The position numbers were made by a program, and so were the translations under genes. Of a stretch of 64,000 bases of DNA, positions 1 through 64,000 are shown one piece after another (position 1 is the stretch's first letter; the number at the start of each line of letters is the position of its first letter). Source of the DNA: Pterois miles (lineage: Eukaryota > Chordata > Actinopteri > Perciformes > Scorpaenidae); the NCBI GenBank assembly GCA_947000775.1, contig CAMQGK010000416.1:2100001-2164000 (forward strand), given 5' to 3'. A model generated the notes under the pieces. That model made no database searches, was not told the DNA's origin, and saw nothing but the letters and a program-made list of their open reading frames with translations.

Positions 1-1026
1 TTTTTTTTTGGTTTTTTTTGCTCACAGCTATGTTTTGGTAGTGCTGTCATGTACTATACGTGGATGTAAAGTAGTAGCTATTGAAATAAACCTACTGAAA
101 TGAAAGAGCATCCAGCTGAAAAAGCACCCAGTCCTTCTAAATGCGTGTTTGCAGCGTCCACCCAATGCATAAAAACAGCAAGGGTAGATGTAAACACATC
201 TTACTAGCCTTTTAAATAACAAGAAAATACTGCACCAGACTTTAAAGCAGGTATTGGTCAACGACGCACTCGCTTTCTGCTGCCTCAAGATAACAACGTG
301 GCAATAAAGCGCCTGACCACACCTCATTTTAAGACCAACACACCCATGGGTGCACTGATGGGCACAAGTACATATGCTACTAACACAAGGTGGATGCTGG
401 GTGTGAAAATGACAACTACTATGGCCTGAAACTAGCAATGATAGTTGCGCTGTGCACTGGGCGTAAGATAGGGCCCATATAGACCACGACTGCTGTGATT
501 GGCTGCCATTTTATCCTAAATGTTAAACTGTTTTTAAAAATGTGATCATAATAGCAGCATTATACTGGTGTGACATTGTTATGCATAGCTGTTTACAGCT
601 CTGGTTTGTCGAACCCAGGGATCTCAGGAACTGTGACTGAATTTTGACCACAGGCTCTAGGTTATAGATTTCTGGGTTGTAGCGCTTGATACTGAAAAAG
701 TTCATGCTCTCAAGGTAGCACTGTAAAAACTGTGTGAAGGTCTGCAGTACTGAATGTTACTGACTGAACAATTAGATGCCTCACACTGCTTGTGGGTATC
801 ATTCAGACAAATCAAGCAGCAGTACATTGCAGCAAGATTAGCTCACATACATATATATACGAGGTTATCAACAGTGCTACTCCCCAGAGAGGCTGGAATA
901 AAACCAGCTGATTCAACACTTTGAATAAAGATGCAATTCTGTTTCTTAGTCTTGTATTTTATCTGCCTTGCACAATGTTAAGCCAAATTGCTCCCAAATG
1001 CATTTTTGTACCATAAACTACTGTGT
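1..1026 (-). other. brip1: Presumed brip1 3' UTR and downstream sequence
   Basis: This stretch follows the brip1 stop codon. No AATAAA or ATTAAA is visible on the minus strand up to the left edge, so the end of the transcript cannot be placed. No coding sequence or recognisable element was seen; the left end is T-rich. Confidence 0.4.
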
Positions 1027-54775
<53,749 letters not shown>

Positions 54776-55006
54776 GATGCTCTGTCCCCGCCTCACGGCG
54801 ATATCTAAAACAAAAACACGTCTGATGAAGCTAATATCAGAGAGCTAACGTTGCATATTATACAGACACACTTTGTCAGTTACTGTAACTCTGTTAGTCA
54901 ACAAGCTAGGGTCCTGTGCTGTAGCACACAGCTAATACAAGTTTTCTAACATTTGAACAAACGTTAGTTTACACAGTTTACCTGTCTGTGTAGGTTGTCA
55001 CCTTAC

Positions 55007-55440
55007 CTGAGAGCTGAGAGATAGTCGCTGGTTAGCTAGCGTTTACCTTATTAACGACTGCCTAGCAAAAGCTAATGCTAAGTTTTCCGCCGTTACTTTG
55101 ATTCATTACCGGTATCCGTATGTCATGGTTAAACTGGTAACCAGTACTGTCAAAAATGTTCTGACAGTAGTCTGGAAGAAACCCATACAGCTCAAGCTGT
55201 TTCAGCTCGTTGTCCTTTCCCCACAATTCTTCCCGCTCTGAAAAATCACATTGGATCAGGTTACCTGAGGAAGCACGCAGCGGGACTTCCTACAGTTGCT
55301 TTCAAAATAAAATCCCGACTGTGAAACATCAGGGAATGTATTGGAAATCCTCACCGATAGTACGTAATGTTACCGAAACTTGAGATAAAATGCAATTTTC
55401 GCTTTTATTTCGAGTGCTTAGAGTGTCCCACTGGCTGCAA
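55007..55440 (-). promoter_or_regulatory. brip1: Putative brip1 non-coding exon 1 and promoter
   Basis: A strong donor (CTCTCAG then GTAAGG at 55006 downward) about 200 nt upstream of coding exon 2 suggests a non-coding first exon ending at 55007. An ETS-type CGGAAGT core sits at 55455-55461, common in promoters of DNA-repair genes. The transcription start cannot be placed and the upper limit is a guess. An unexplained open frame lies inside (55062-55289). Confidence 0.35.
55062..55289 (-). other. Unidentified 75-codon open frame upstream of brip1
   Basis: Open between a TAG at 55292-55290 and a TAG ending at 55062. It contains ELWGKDNELKQLELYGFLP followed by DYCQNIFDSTGYQFNHD. The composition looks like real protein (Leu, Trp, Tyr, mixed charges) and not like low-complexity DNA. 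The only in-frame ATG is late (55106-55104). Possible acceptors (CCTCAG, TTTTCAG) precede it and a GTAATG donor follows at 55109 downward, so it could be an internal exon. I do not recognise the family. It could also be an old gene remnant, an alternative brip1 5' exon, or chance. Confidence 0.35.
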
Positions 55441-55651
55441 CTTGACAAACACAACGGAAGTTACATTAGTAAACATCCGTCCTCGGCTGTGGACTCTGGA
55501 TCCCTGGACTCAACCTTAAAGGACCATCCCCTGTGCCCATCCCAGTCCCAGGGCTCTTCTGTTTTCACAGGATGGTCCAGTTCATATCTGTTTCCTCCTT
55601 ATTTTATCTTAATATGACAAGGATCTCAATGGAAAAGTGCTTATTTGCCTA

Positions 55652-56030
55652 ATGACATTTGACAATTTTTTGTCAGAGTTTTATTTTTATTGGAAATGTA
55701 ATATATGTACATCAACCACACAGTGAACTTCAGGCCAAATTTTCGAATGTTTATTATAGCTTTGACAACAACAAAAAAATAGGCATTGGCACCGTCCTGT
55801 GCAGGGGTCGTAACTTGGGGTCGACCAGATCGGGGATGGTCATTGGAGGAGTCTGTGGTGTTATAACGCTCAGCAAGGCGCACAGTAGTTGAGCGGTGAA
55901 CTCCAAACCCCCTGGCTATGTCCCAAGTACTCCTTCCAGCTTGGAGCATGCTAATGGCCCTATCTCTCTCTCTCTGGTTGCAACAGTCGTGGCATCATGG
56001 ATAACTGTGCTTTTGGTTCCGTTTTGGTGT
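55652..56030 (-). pseudogene. Tc1-like transposase remnant, internally deleted
   Basis: Minus-strand frame MLQAGRSTWDIARGFGVHRS then TTVRLAERYNTT and HPRSGRPQVTTPAQD, the helix-turn-helix DNA-binding domain of fish Tc1 transposases. The DDE catalytic region is missing; the frame jumps to a terminal NIRKFGLKFTVW-like sequence and an AATAAAAATAAAA end. Confidence 0.8.
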
Positions 56031-56047
56031 CTCTTTATGGGGAAAGG

Positions 56048-57531
56048 TTAAGATAAGATAAGATAAGATAAGATAAGATAAGATAAGATGAACCTTTATT
56101 AATCCCCAGAGGGAAATTCGGGTGTCTTAGCAGCATCAACAACAGTACAGATAAATACAGTACAGTAAAAAGTAAAAGAGAAGGTGCAGTGAATGAAATA
56201 AGGTGCAATGAAGATAATTGACAATAAAAATAAATAAGTAACAGTAACAGTAATAAGTAAAGTGCAGCAGGTGGTGAGTATTGTATGTGCACAGCATATG
56301 TATATGTAGTTATATAATTATATGTAATTATATACATTTTGAATAAATACGGAGCAGATGATCAGAGTCACATGGGGGTCAGACCTTGGTTATGGAGCCT
56401 GATGGCCACCAACAGAAAGGACTGACCCAGACGGTTTGTAGTGTGCCGAGGGGGGATCAGTCTCTGGCTGAATGTACTCCTCATCTGGACCAGTTGGTCA
56501 TAGAGGGGGTGGGAGGGGTTCTTCAGAATAGACTCCAGCTTCCTCCTGGTCCTCCCCTCTGCCACCACCTCCAGATTGTCTCATCTCATGGTGGCATTCT
56601 GGTGCTGATGCCACCCCCCCCAACATACCACGGTGAAGAACAGAAAGCTGGCTACTACAGACTGGTAAAACATCTGAAGTAGCCTGTTGCACACGTTGAA
56701 GGTCCTCAGCCTCCTCAGGAGGAATAGTTTGCTCTGTCCCTTCCTGTAGAGGGCCTCGGAGTTGTTGGACCAGTCCAGTTTATTGTTTAAGTGAACCCCC
56801 AAGAACTTGTAGTTGTCCACCACCTCCACCTCCACCTCCTCCCCACGGATGGTGATGGGAGTAGGGGAGCCCTTCCTCCTCCTCCGGGAATCCACCACCA
56901 GCTCTTTGGTCTTACCAATATTGAGCTGGAGGTGGTTGGTGTCGCACCACCTCATGAAGTTCTCCACAAGGGTCCTGTACTCCTCCTCGTTGTCGTCTGT
57001 GATGCAGCCGACGATGGAGGAGTCATCGGAGAACTTCTGCAGGTGGCATGTCCCGGAGTTGAAGCAGAAGTCGGAGGTGTAGATGGTGAACAGGAACGGT
57101 GACAGCACAGTTCCCTGGGGAGCACCGGTGTTGCTCACCAGCACGTCAGACAGGCTGCCCTGCAGTCTGACATACTGTGGTCTGCTGGTGAGGTAGTCCG
57201 TAATCCAGTCCACCAGGTCGTGGTCCACCTGCATAGCTGAGAGCTTCTCAGCTAGCCGGTGCGGTTGGACTGTATTGAATGCACTGGAGAAGTCGAAGAA
57301 CATGATTCTCACTGTGCTCTGCGGCTTCTCCAAGTGCGTGTAGGCTCTGTGGAGCATGTAGATGATGGCGTCGTCCACGCCAATGTTTGCCTGGTATGCA
57401 AACTGTAGGGGGTCCAGGGAGTCACTCACCAGGGGCCTGAGGTGCTGCAGGACCAGTCGCTCCAGGATCTTCATGACGTGTGACGTCAGAGCGACTGGCC
57501 TGTAGTCGTTGAGGGTGCTAGGGAGTGGGAG
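56048..57531 (-). pseudogene. 5'-truncated Rex1-like LINE with reverse transcriptase
   Basis: The long frame 57474-56581 and its upstream extension LNDYRPVALTS carry RT motifs FFDFSSAFNTVQPHRL, GAPQGTVLSPFLFTIY and LQKFSDDSSIVG; the usual YADD/FADD box is FSDD here. A frameshift near 56570 separates a C-terminal piece with RKLESILKNPSHPL. The 3' UTR ends GGGGATTAATAAAGGTTC and an AAGAT-type repeat (56049-56090), as in fish Rex1/L2 elements. Not intact: no endonuclease, a shift, and a changed active-site box. Confidence 0.85.
56049..56090. repeat. AAGAT/ATCTT pentanucleotide tail
   Basis: Eight perfect units at the LINE 3' end. Confidence 0.95.
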
Positions 57532-57778
57532 CTAGGGTTGTGTACCTTTGTGCAGTGGTCAGACTCATGTCTGAGGTTTGCTCACGAGCACACAAGAATT
57601 AGGAATGCAAAAATACACTTTTTATTGCTCACCAAAATCAATGAAGTGACACTAATTTGTACTGAACTCACAGCAGTTTGAAGATTTTGCAATGGCAAGC
57701 AAATTTTGGAGGTATTTTACAAAATAAATGTGATGCATTTCTTTTTTCCTTGAGTATATTTTATTACGCATTAAGACG

Positions 57779-58202
57779 GTGTATTTCAGAATCTGAATCA
57801 GCTTTATTGTCATTGTATTGCATACAACGAAATTAGAGCGCAACTCCTTTGGTGCATTTTTAGAAGAGAAGATACAGAATAAATACTTAAATAATTAAAT
57901 ATGTACAGCTATATTAAAAAATGTAGAAAATATAGAAATGTAAACACAAGATTATGGACAATTTAAATCAGAAATTTGTACATGTACGCTGAATTATTGC
58001 ACACGGGACATTATTGCACATGAAAAGGCTCAGTTATTGCACATAGTGAGATGAGCGGGATTAATGGAGCAGTTGTATTATTATTATTATTATCATTTGT
58101 GACTGTTCATTGCAGTAATGGCTCTGGGAAAGAAGCTGTCCCTGAGCCTGAGCCTGCTTGTCCGGGTTTTATGTGACCTATAACGCTGGCCCGAGGGTAG
58201 CA
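57779..58202 (-). mobile_element. LINE 3' UTR fragment
   Basis: Minus-strand reading GGCTCTGGGAAAGAAGCTGT, CCCTGAGCCTGAGC, GACCTATAACGCTGGC (as its complement), TTATTGCACA repeats, and an end ACAATAAAGCTGATTCAGAT. A familiar 3' UTR of Rex1/L2-like fish LINEs. No coding part remains. Confidence 0.65.
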
Positions 58203-58516
58203 ACAGAATAAAGGTGAAAATGCCAAAAAAAAAAAAAAAAAGAAAATGTATTTCAAAAGCAAAAAAGGGGGAGCATGGTGCACATTTTTGAAAGATGCAA
58301 TGTTGAAAAAAATATGATTTCTCAATATGGGTGTCAAATGATAGGGCAGAATCAAAATGTAACATTAAAATTTGAGTTTTCAAAGAAAACCGCTGAAACT
58401 TAAAGCAATGTCCTCAGCATGAGACCACTGAGACCATTATGTTTTATGGTTTATCAAGAGCAAAAACAAGCATTAACAATTCAAAATAATAGTCATCACT
58501 TTACTTCAGAGAGCTT

Positions 58517-58522
58517 TTTATT
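58517..58522 (-). promoter_or_regulatory. ppm1d: Candidate ppm1d poly(A) signal
   Basis: AATAAA on the minus strand (TTTATT on plus), located where unique sequence gives way to repeat remnants. Other candidates exist. Confidence 0.3.
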
Positions 58523-60645
58523 TAAATAGGTTCATTTCTGGGGAAGTATTTTTTACATTTACACTGTACACATGCACTTCAGACCGTTAGCACAGCCATG
58601 TGAATCAGGGATGTCATTATTAAAACAGAGTTAATGAGTATACTAAGATTTATGAGAAATCTAAAAACAAAACCACATACAGTAAATAGAAGTCACACAG
58701 GGATCCAGAGCAAACTAACAGTTACATTATCACTCGTCATACAATATTTTTAAACCAATTCATAATGCTACAAATTCCTGTTACAAATTGCACTTAGTTC
58801 AATGAAAATACATCATGTAACTTTTTTTTACAAAGATTGAGACATCCATCCATATCTAAATCTCCGAAAAGGGGGCACAGACATGTTCTGCAATCTCTAC
58901 TCAAATTGAGGATTACCTTCTACTTACTTAAGTTTAAATTATCAGACCTCAAATATCCTACATTTGCTGTGTTTTCATTTTAGACTCCAATCACGTCATC
59001 CATTCTGAGCTGCATCATTTTTAAAGAAAAAACAGCATTCTTCTCAAAGACAATTAAGGTCTATAATAGTGCAAACAGTTCTCTCAGAAAGTCCATGCAT
59101 TGTGTATTTACTCACAAATGAGCCTTGTGTATACATCAGTAACATAACTGAGGCTGCAGCATGGAGGGACATTGGCTTGTATAAGCAGAATGCTAAAGAA
59201 ACCTTAGAGTCAGCCTCAGCAAAACAGGAAGAAAAGTTATTGCCTTGCTGTAAATTAAGATAAAACAAGAACAGGAAAGACTGGTGATGCAAGGTAACCC
59301 CATCTGTAGGTACCAACATGCTTGAGATGGAGCATTTTTCTTATTCTCACAGATCGTTAAACAGTGTCACATCACTGATACCGATACATCCAATGCAGCC
59401 ACAATGGAAGTCTGGCAGAACAAAATAATCAATAACATTGATTGTAAACATCAGGTTTTGTTGGTCCCTCAGAACCAAAGGAGGTCAACTGGGAAAAGGG
59501 AGAAATCCATCATTGTAGAGATACCAACTTCTGCAAAAGCTTCAGCTCAGCAGAGAGCTGCTGAAAGGCAGTCTAGGAAACAGAAAATCATTACCTGATG
59601 TATGAATGAGCAGAGCTGGATTAGGGGAAGTGAACCAGTGACACCAAAAAACCTCAACTGTAACTGGTCACATCTAGAAGGTACCCTGCAAATTGCAAAA
59701 TCTAATCTGAGAGCTGTACAAACTTGCAAAAACTTTTATGAGATTTGCTGCCCGACAACCTATCCTTACCTTCACTATTCAAGATCAATGCCTAACCATA
59801 ATCATCTCACAAGAGTTTATCCAACTCACAGGATCCGTTCTAGACAACACCCCCACTAATGCTTCATAACAAATTACAACATTGTAATATGTTTAAGACA
59901 GATGCATCGTGCAATTAAAACTTAAAACATCTTCCGTTATTTGAAATCTCACAGGGGTAGATGTGTTGTGTCAAATGCAAACTCAAAAAAGAAAAATGCT
60001 ACCAACACTTATCATATATATTTATACACCAATATACACAATGTAGTAGCTTACTGGTTTGTGACTGTAGCAGCACCTTCAGTTTATATTCAAGACAAAT
60101 CTCCAGTGATTAAATAAAATACTGAGAATAAAAATACATAAATATGTTTAAACACAGGTGTACACACAGTGGTATATGGAGAGAGTGAAAAGGAGATGAA
60201 AGCTGTGGCAGAGCTCATCTAAAAGTTCATGTATTATCATCATACAATAAAAGAATGTATAAAAAATATATATTTGTTTAAATGAAGTTTGACTTACTCA
60301 ATACTCGACTATAAAATGCATAATATTTACACCAGCATCATTAGTCATCCTTACTTTGTATAAGTGTTGCCAGAAAGAAGACTCATTAAGACACATACAA
60401 TCTGCATTTCAGGAAGGACTTTTGAAACAAAGACACAAAATATCTTGTGAAAATGAGCACTCCTTAAATTTTCAAATGTGTATTGTACTGGTGCTGAACA
60501 AGAAGACATGTCTTTCCACAACCTCTACAGCAAGGCTGGTTTGCACTGTGATAATATGCAGGACAACTGCAACATAAGGAAGAGAAACGCCACTGGAGAC
60601 AAGGTTGACAGTAGAAGGCAGCAGGTTGATGTGTGTCTGTGTGTT
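58517..60645 (-). other. ppm1d: Probable ppm1d 3' UTR
   Basis: About 2.1 kb, AT-rich, without recognisable transposable elements, ending at the minus-strand AATAAA at 58517-58522. Several AATAAA-like hexamers occur before it, so shorter forms are possible. Confidence 0.45.
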
Positions 60646-61029
60646 TCAGCACACACACACTGTGGTCTTGTTATGCTGTTGGAGAATGGGGGAGATATTA
60701 TTGGACTCTTTCTGTTTTTTCTCTGCATTGTGTTGGACCAGAGGCGGCCTGTGAGCTGTCCTGCGTCGGACCTTCTTAGCCGACTGGCCTGATGATGGTG
60801 ATGATGATCCGTCAATAGTTCTTTTGCTGTTGGGTGTCCTGCTGCCAACTGTCCTGTCAGTGGACTGACTGGGCAATTCAGCACTACTGTTTGGACACAG
60901 TGGAGTCAGAGTGAACGGGTCAGACAGATTCATGTGGTACAGACTGCTGCTTCCTGATAGTCCGTCCCGTCGCTCCAAGGCAGGGAGGAGCTCACACATA
61001 GCGGAGGGAGAGTCTTCCTCTAGAGGCCG
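60646..61029 (-). CDS. ppm1d: ppm1d last coding exon
   Basis: 384 nt with the stop TGA; 127 residues. Disordered, Ser-rich, with SKRTIDGSSSPSSG then KKVRRR (human FKRTLEESNSG and KKHRR), a likely nuclear-localisation signal, and C-terminus QQHNKTTVCVC. In human, truncations in this exon stabilise the enzyme. Acceptor CCTGCAG. Confidence 0.94.
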   Translation of the reverse strand, partial: RPLEEDSPSAMCELLPALERRDGLSGSSSLYHMNLSDPFTLTPLCPNSSAELPSQSTDRTVGSRTPNSKRTIDGSSSPSSGQSAKKVRRRTAHRPPLVQHNAEKKQKESNNISPILQQHNKTTVCVC

Positions 61030-62767
61030 CTGCAGGAGAACAGGTTCAAAACCAAATAGTGAGAACAAACTACAGTTATTTCACCTTTAAATATTCACAA
61101 TGCCACGCTAAACAATTAGTGTCTTCTTAAACAGGCAAAATACTTAAGATCTGAACAGCAGGACTAAGGACAGAGAAGGAATGCAGTCCATTGAGCTGAC
61201 TAAGGTGTTACTGTTACTATACTGGACTCTTTTTACCAATACATGATACATGTGATGTGAATGCCACATTTACAAAACTTCCGACTGCCTGATGTCCAGT
61301 GTCTGACTGTGGAAATTCAACACTTTCTCAATTTTCTAAATGTAGAAAATTAAGCACGAAACTTAACCCTAATTGTGTTACACTCCCCAACAATACCTTA
61401 ATATCCCACATTATGGTTCATTATTTGGGAATTCTTGTGTGCAAAATGCATTAGTTATCATCCTGCCCTCACCTGAAGGAGAGGAGTGTCAGCGCGAGAT
61501 ATGGAGGTGGGAGGACACTGGGACACCTTGGCCAGGTCCAGCAGCACTTCCTCATGGTGCAGCATGTCCTGGGAGGTCCCAGGCTCCTCCAGGGCGATTA
61601 CGATGGCACTGGTGTTGTCAGCTCGTAACATACGCTGGCGCCACCGCAGCAGAGCATGGCTGACCAACTGCCGTGCACTCGATACCCCACATGGTACCTG
61701 CAGCATGGAAGGTTGTTTTAACACTGACATAGTCTGATATGAACTGGACATTACTCTGTTAGATTATTATTCAGATATGATTATAGGGCCTTTTGATCAT
61801 GTTTACTTATCTAATCTTTAGTCTACAACAGACCACAATCAAGGCAGGAAGGAAAGATGATAACAGCTGAAGAGTAACTATCCTTTACAGAAACCAATCT
61901 TTGCTGAAGTAGCTCGCCTCTCACCATTGCCTCATTGTTGTTTTGACACATGGAGATAGCCTCTTGAGGTGGCACCATGTTCCACAGGCCATCGCTGCCC
62001 AGGATGATGTAGCGGTGTTTTCTCGGGTCGAGGGTCACCACACTAGTGTCTGGCTCTGGAGAAACCACAAACTCCCCACTGTAGAAGTCATAGCTCCACA
62101 GATCACCTGTGCAAAGATGAGAAAATCAGCCTTAAGCCCCACTGGCCTTAACAGACACTCTCCGTGATGACTGTGGGGACAAAAGACAGCTGTCCCAGGT
62201 TGGAAAAAATAAATAAATAAAGCTTGTAAACTGTGCTGCAGAGTGTTTGATAAATGGATGATGAAAAGCTTTAACCAGATTTTTTTAAGAATGCAAATCA
62301 ATCAAAAGTCAGTAATAAAGTATTATTTTTTTTTCTGTAGCAATCAATCCTTGTTTTCCTGAATGGATAAGCCCTTAGAACTACACTGAAGGCAAATAAT
62401 TATTTACCGCTGTTGCTTAAAACTCTGGAATGATCTACACTCATTTGTCAAAACTTTCTGAACTCTCTTACATCTCTGATGACAACTGATAGCTCCCTCT
62501 AATAAGCACGCTTTTACTAAACTGGGCTTTCTTCCAGTTTTTCATGAGAATACAAAAACAGTGTAATTCTAGTCATTCATTCGTGCTGCCGAGTTGCGAA
62601 CAGTTTATTCACTGAATTAACTGTGAGGGTGACTTTTCCTACCTAGAGCTCGGGCTACTGCCAAGAATGGTATCTGGTCAATGATGGTGCTCCGCCGCAC
62701 TGGGCCATTGTGACTCAGCCGTGGCCTTTTCCAGACAACCCGGTTCACTCCAGATTTCTTGATAACA
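60646..62767 (-). CDS. ppm1d: ppm1d (Wip1) protein phosphatase, 3' four coding exons (partial)
   Basis: A nuclear PPM-family Mg/Mn-dependent Ser/Thr phosphatase that switches off ATM/p53 signalling. Four exons totalling 916 nt encode about 304 C-terminal residues. Diagnostic parts: the Wip1-specific basic loop KSGVNRVVWKRPRLSHNGPV, the IIDQIPFLAVARALGD motif, GSDGLWNMVPPQ and RADNTSAIV with metal-binding Asp residues, and the C-terminal TTVCVC like human KTVCVC. The N-terminal exons are off the right edge. Fish can carry two ppm1d copies; I cannot say which this is. The span includes introns; exons are listed separately. Confidence 0.96.
61030..61472 (-). other. ppm1d intron before the last exon
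   Basis: 443 bp, non-coding, nothing recognised. Confidence 0.8.
61473..61697 (-). CDS. ppm1d: ppm1d exon with RADNTSAI motif
   Basis: 225 nt, phase 0 to 0. Encodes VPCGVSSARQLVSHALLRWR, QRMLRADNTSAIVIALEEPG and a less conserved end. ADNTS holds the last catalytic-core Asp. The start is shorter than human, which has a KKYLMGEHGQSCA-type segment. Acceptor GCTGCAG, donor GTGAGGGC. Confidence 0.95.
61925..62106 (-). CDS. ppm1d: ppm1d exon with GSDGLW motif
   Basis: 182 nt, phase 1 to 0. Encodes GDLWSYDFYSGEFVVSPEPD, TSVVTLDPRKHRYIILGSDG and LWNMVPPQEAISMCQNNNEA, then M. The Asp of GSDG is a predicted metal ligand. Acceptor GCACAG, donor GTGAGAGG. Confidence 0.96.
62107..62642 (-). other. ppm1d intron between the basic-loop and GSDG exons
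   Basis: 536 bp, AT-rich, nothing recognised beyond short A/T runs. Confidence 0.8.
62643..62767 (-). CDS. ppm1d: ppm1d exon with basic loop
   Basis: 125 nt, phase 2 to 1. Encodes SVIKKSGVNRVVWKRPRLSH, then NGPVRRSTIIDQIPFLAVAR and AL. The Arg/Lys-rich insert is the B-loop distinguishing PPM1D from other PPM phosphatases and is thought to contribute to substrate choice. Acceptor GCTAACAG, donor GTAGGAAA. Confidence 0.95.
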
Positions 62768-64000
62768 CTGTTAGCATACAGAGGAGGAGAGAGAAGAGAG
62801 AAGCTGCCACTGACTTGGAGCAAAGTATCCACAAATTTCAGAAAGCCAGATGAAGACATTATGGGTGGGCTGCAACAAGAGAGATTACACAAAGCTGTCA
62901 ATTTATTAGGTACAGTAAGCTACAGCTAATGCAGTCCAATACATCATCCCTGCAGTATAACCTGCCTTCATCAAGGTTACAATTTTACAATCAAGGAGCT
63001 GGAGGGGCAAGTAGAAAAAGACACTGAAAGTAGTGTCTTCCCAAAGCTGACAAAGTATCCTCCCACTGTATCTTGTAGCTGAGTCAGTATGTTGGTGTAT
63101 TAACTGGTGTGTTTTTTGCCATCAAGCCAAGATATCTGTATTATAACCTTAACCTTGTGTTAACTTCGTATTGAATTAATGATGGTGGGTGTGTGTTTTT
63201 CGTGGTTCCGGGTTGCCTGTTGTAGCAGGGGGGCTTTCATTATTGGTGCACAAAATACACATAGGCAAGATAGCTGCGAACTTCTGGCAAAGCATGGACA
63301 GCTTTTGTTCTGAGGACAGAGAAGGAGCCTGCCACTGCATGTGTGTACTGGCTATACCCCATACTGCTCTTCATAGAGAATAAAGGTGCAGATCCTGATT
63401 CTTGGTGTGAGTGGAGGGCCTGTTGAAAACATGCCTGTTCAGAAGGCAGCTTCCTGGGGCCCCCAACTAAAGGGCCACAAACAGCTGTAGCTATACATTT
63501 ACTTGACAGAGAAATGTTACTGGTTACATTGCAAATTCAGATTTGACTCACAAAAGGTAACAATTAAAATATGACGCTAACTGAAGGCTCCAACTTGAAC
63601 AGATTTTAAGTAAACTTATGTACACTGTGCTGATCACTTGAAGTAAACATCTGAATGCAGGAATTTTACTGTGCCGTATTAATATTTACTATCAACACTT
63701 AATAGTTTTACATCAGATAAAAAATTCTGAGTTGGCATACTTCACTGTCAACAGCCTACTGTTCCAATATTCCCAGTTAGAAAAAGGGTGAAAAGTAAAG
63801 CGAGGCAGCGTTTGCCTGAGGCTGCCAAATCACTAAATCTGCCCCTGAAAAACACAGGTTGCGGTTACTCGCGTTCAGAAACATCAGTGAAATACACTTA
63901 GCAGAGGTCATTTCCAAATAGCCCTATTAGTCGCTTGCTTTGACATTACCACTGCAGTTATACAGCAGAGCATGGATTTAATTAGAGGAGGTATTTTGCT
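62768..64000 (-). other. ppm1d intron, continuing past the window edge
   Basis: No exon matching PPM1D residues upstream of the basic loop was seen here. 63420-63480 and 63790-63850 contain phrases common in fish repeats (GGGGCCCCCAACTAAAGGG, GCCTGAGGCTGCCAAATCAC), without clear boundaries. Confidence 0.7.

Larger units (their letters stand above)
55441..58516. other. Intergenic region between brip1 and ppm1d
   Basis: About 3 kb filled mostly by a Tc1 remnant, a Rex1-like LINE and a LINE 3' UTR fragment. No independent gene was seen. 57535-57780 is unassigned AT-rich sequence. Confidence 0.75.

Noticed and set aside
28..438. 136-codon minus-strand open frame
   Set aside because: Cys/His-rich without domain order, downstream of the brip1 stop, no splice or start support.
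56791..57102. Plus-strand open frames opposite the LINE
   Set aside because: Antisense shadows of the reverse-transcriptase frame.
61373..61737. Plus-strand open frames near ppm1d
   Set aside because: Antisense to the ppm1d RADNTSAI exon.

Overview
This window is vertebrate nuclear DNA, almost certainly from a ray-finned fish, probably a percomorph. Its genes are split into short exons with GT/AG introns. The repeats are teleost types: tRNA-derived SINEs, Rex1/L2-like, L1-like and other LINE fragments, Tc1/mariner and hAT-type non-autonomous elements, and long CA, TG and TA microsatellites. Nothing bacterial, viral or CRISPR-like was seen.

Two protein-coding genes, both on the minus strand, account for all convincing coding sequence. 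(1) brip1 (FANCJ), a DEAH-box iron-sulfur DNA helicase, is complete in its coding region. I place 20 coding exons between 54775 and 1027, all with compatible splice phases, giving a predicted 1407-residue protein. The helicase exons agree with the human gene exon by exon. The C-terminus has an extra exon that mammals lack. (2) ppm1d (Wip1), a PPM-family Ser/Thr phosphatase that damps the p53/ATM damage response, is present only as its last four coding exons (62767 to 60646). Its first exons lie beyond the right edge. Both proteins act in the DNA-damage response, but here they are simply neighbours transcribed in the same direction, with ppm1d upstream.

Layout from left to right: 1-1026, downstream of the brip1 stop; 1027-8788, brip1 exons 21 to 17 with introns 20-17; 8789-24056, the 15.3 kb intron 16, full of repeats; 24057-24855, exons 16 and 15; 24856-35223, the 10.4 kb intron 14; 35224-39165, exons 14 to 8, with a tRNA-Glu(CTC) gene and an adjoining SINE on the opposite strand in intron 10; 41441-41713, exon 7; 41714-49109, the 7.4 kb intron 6; 49110-54775, exons 6 to 2; about 55000-55460, the probable first exon and promoter; 55640-58200, an intergenic TE cluster; 58517-62767, the ppm1d 3' UTR and exons; then a ppm1d intron to the edge.

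The points most worth checking are: a 75-codon unidentified open frame just upstream of brip1; the fish-type C-terminal exon of brip1; three SINE copies of one family, two of which look base-smeared as if by consensus error; a 603-bp fold-back element; a three-level nested transposon; and several non-repetitive intronic blocks that look like candidate conserved regulatory elements. All identifications rest on reading motifs by eye and recalled family knowledge. No database search was run.
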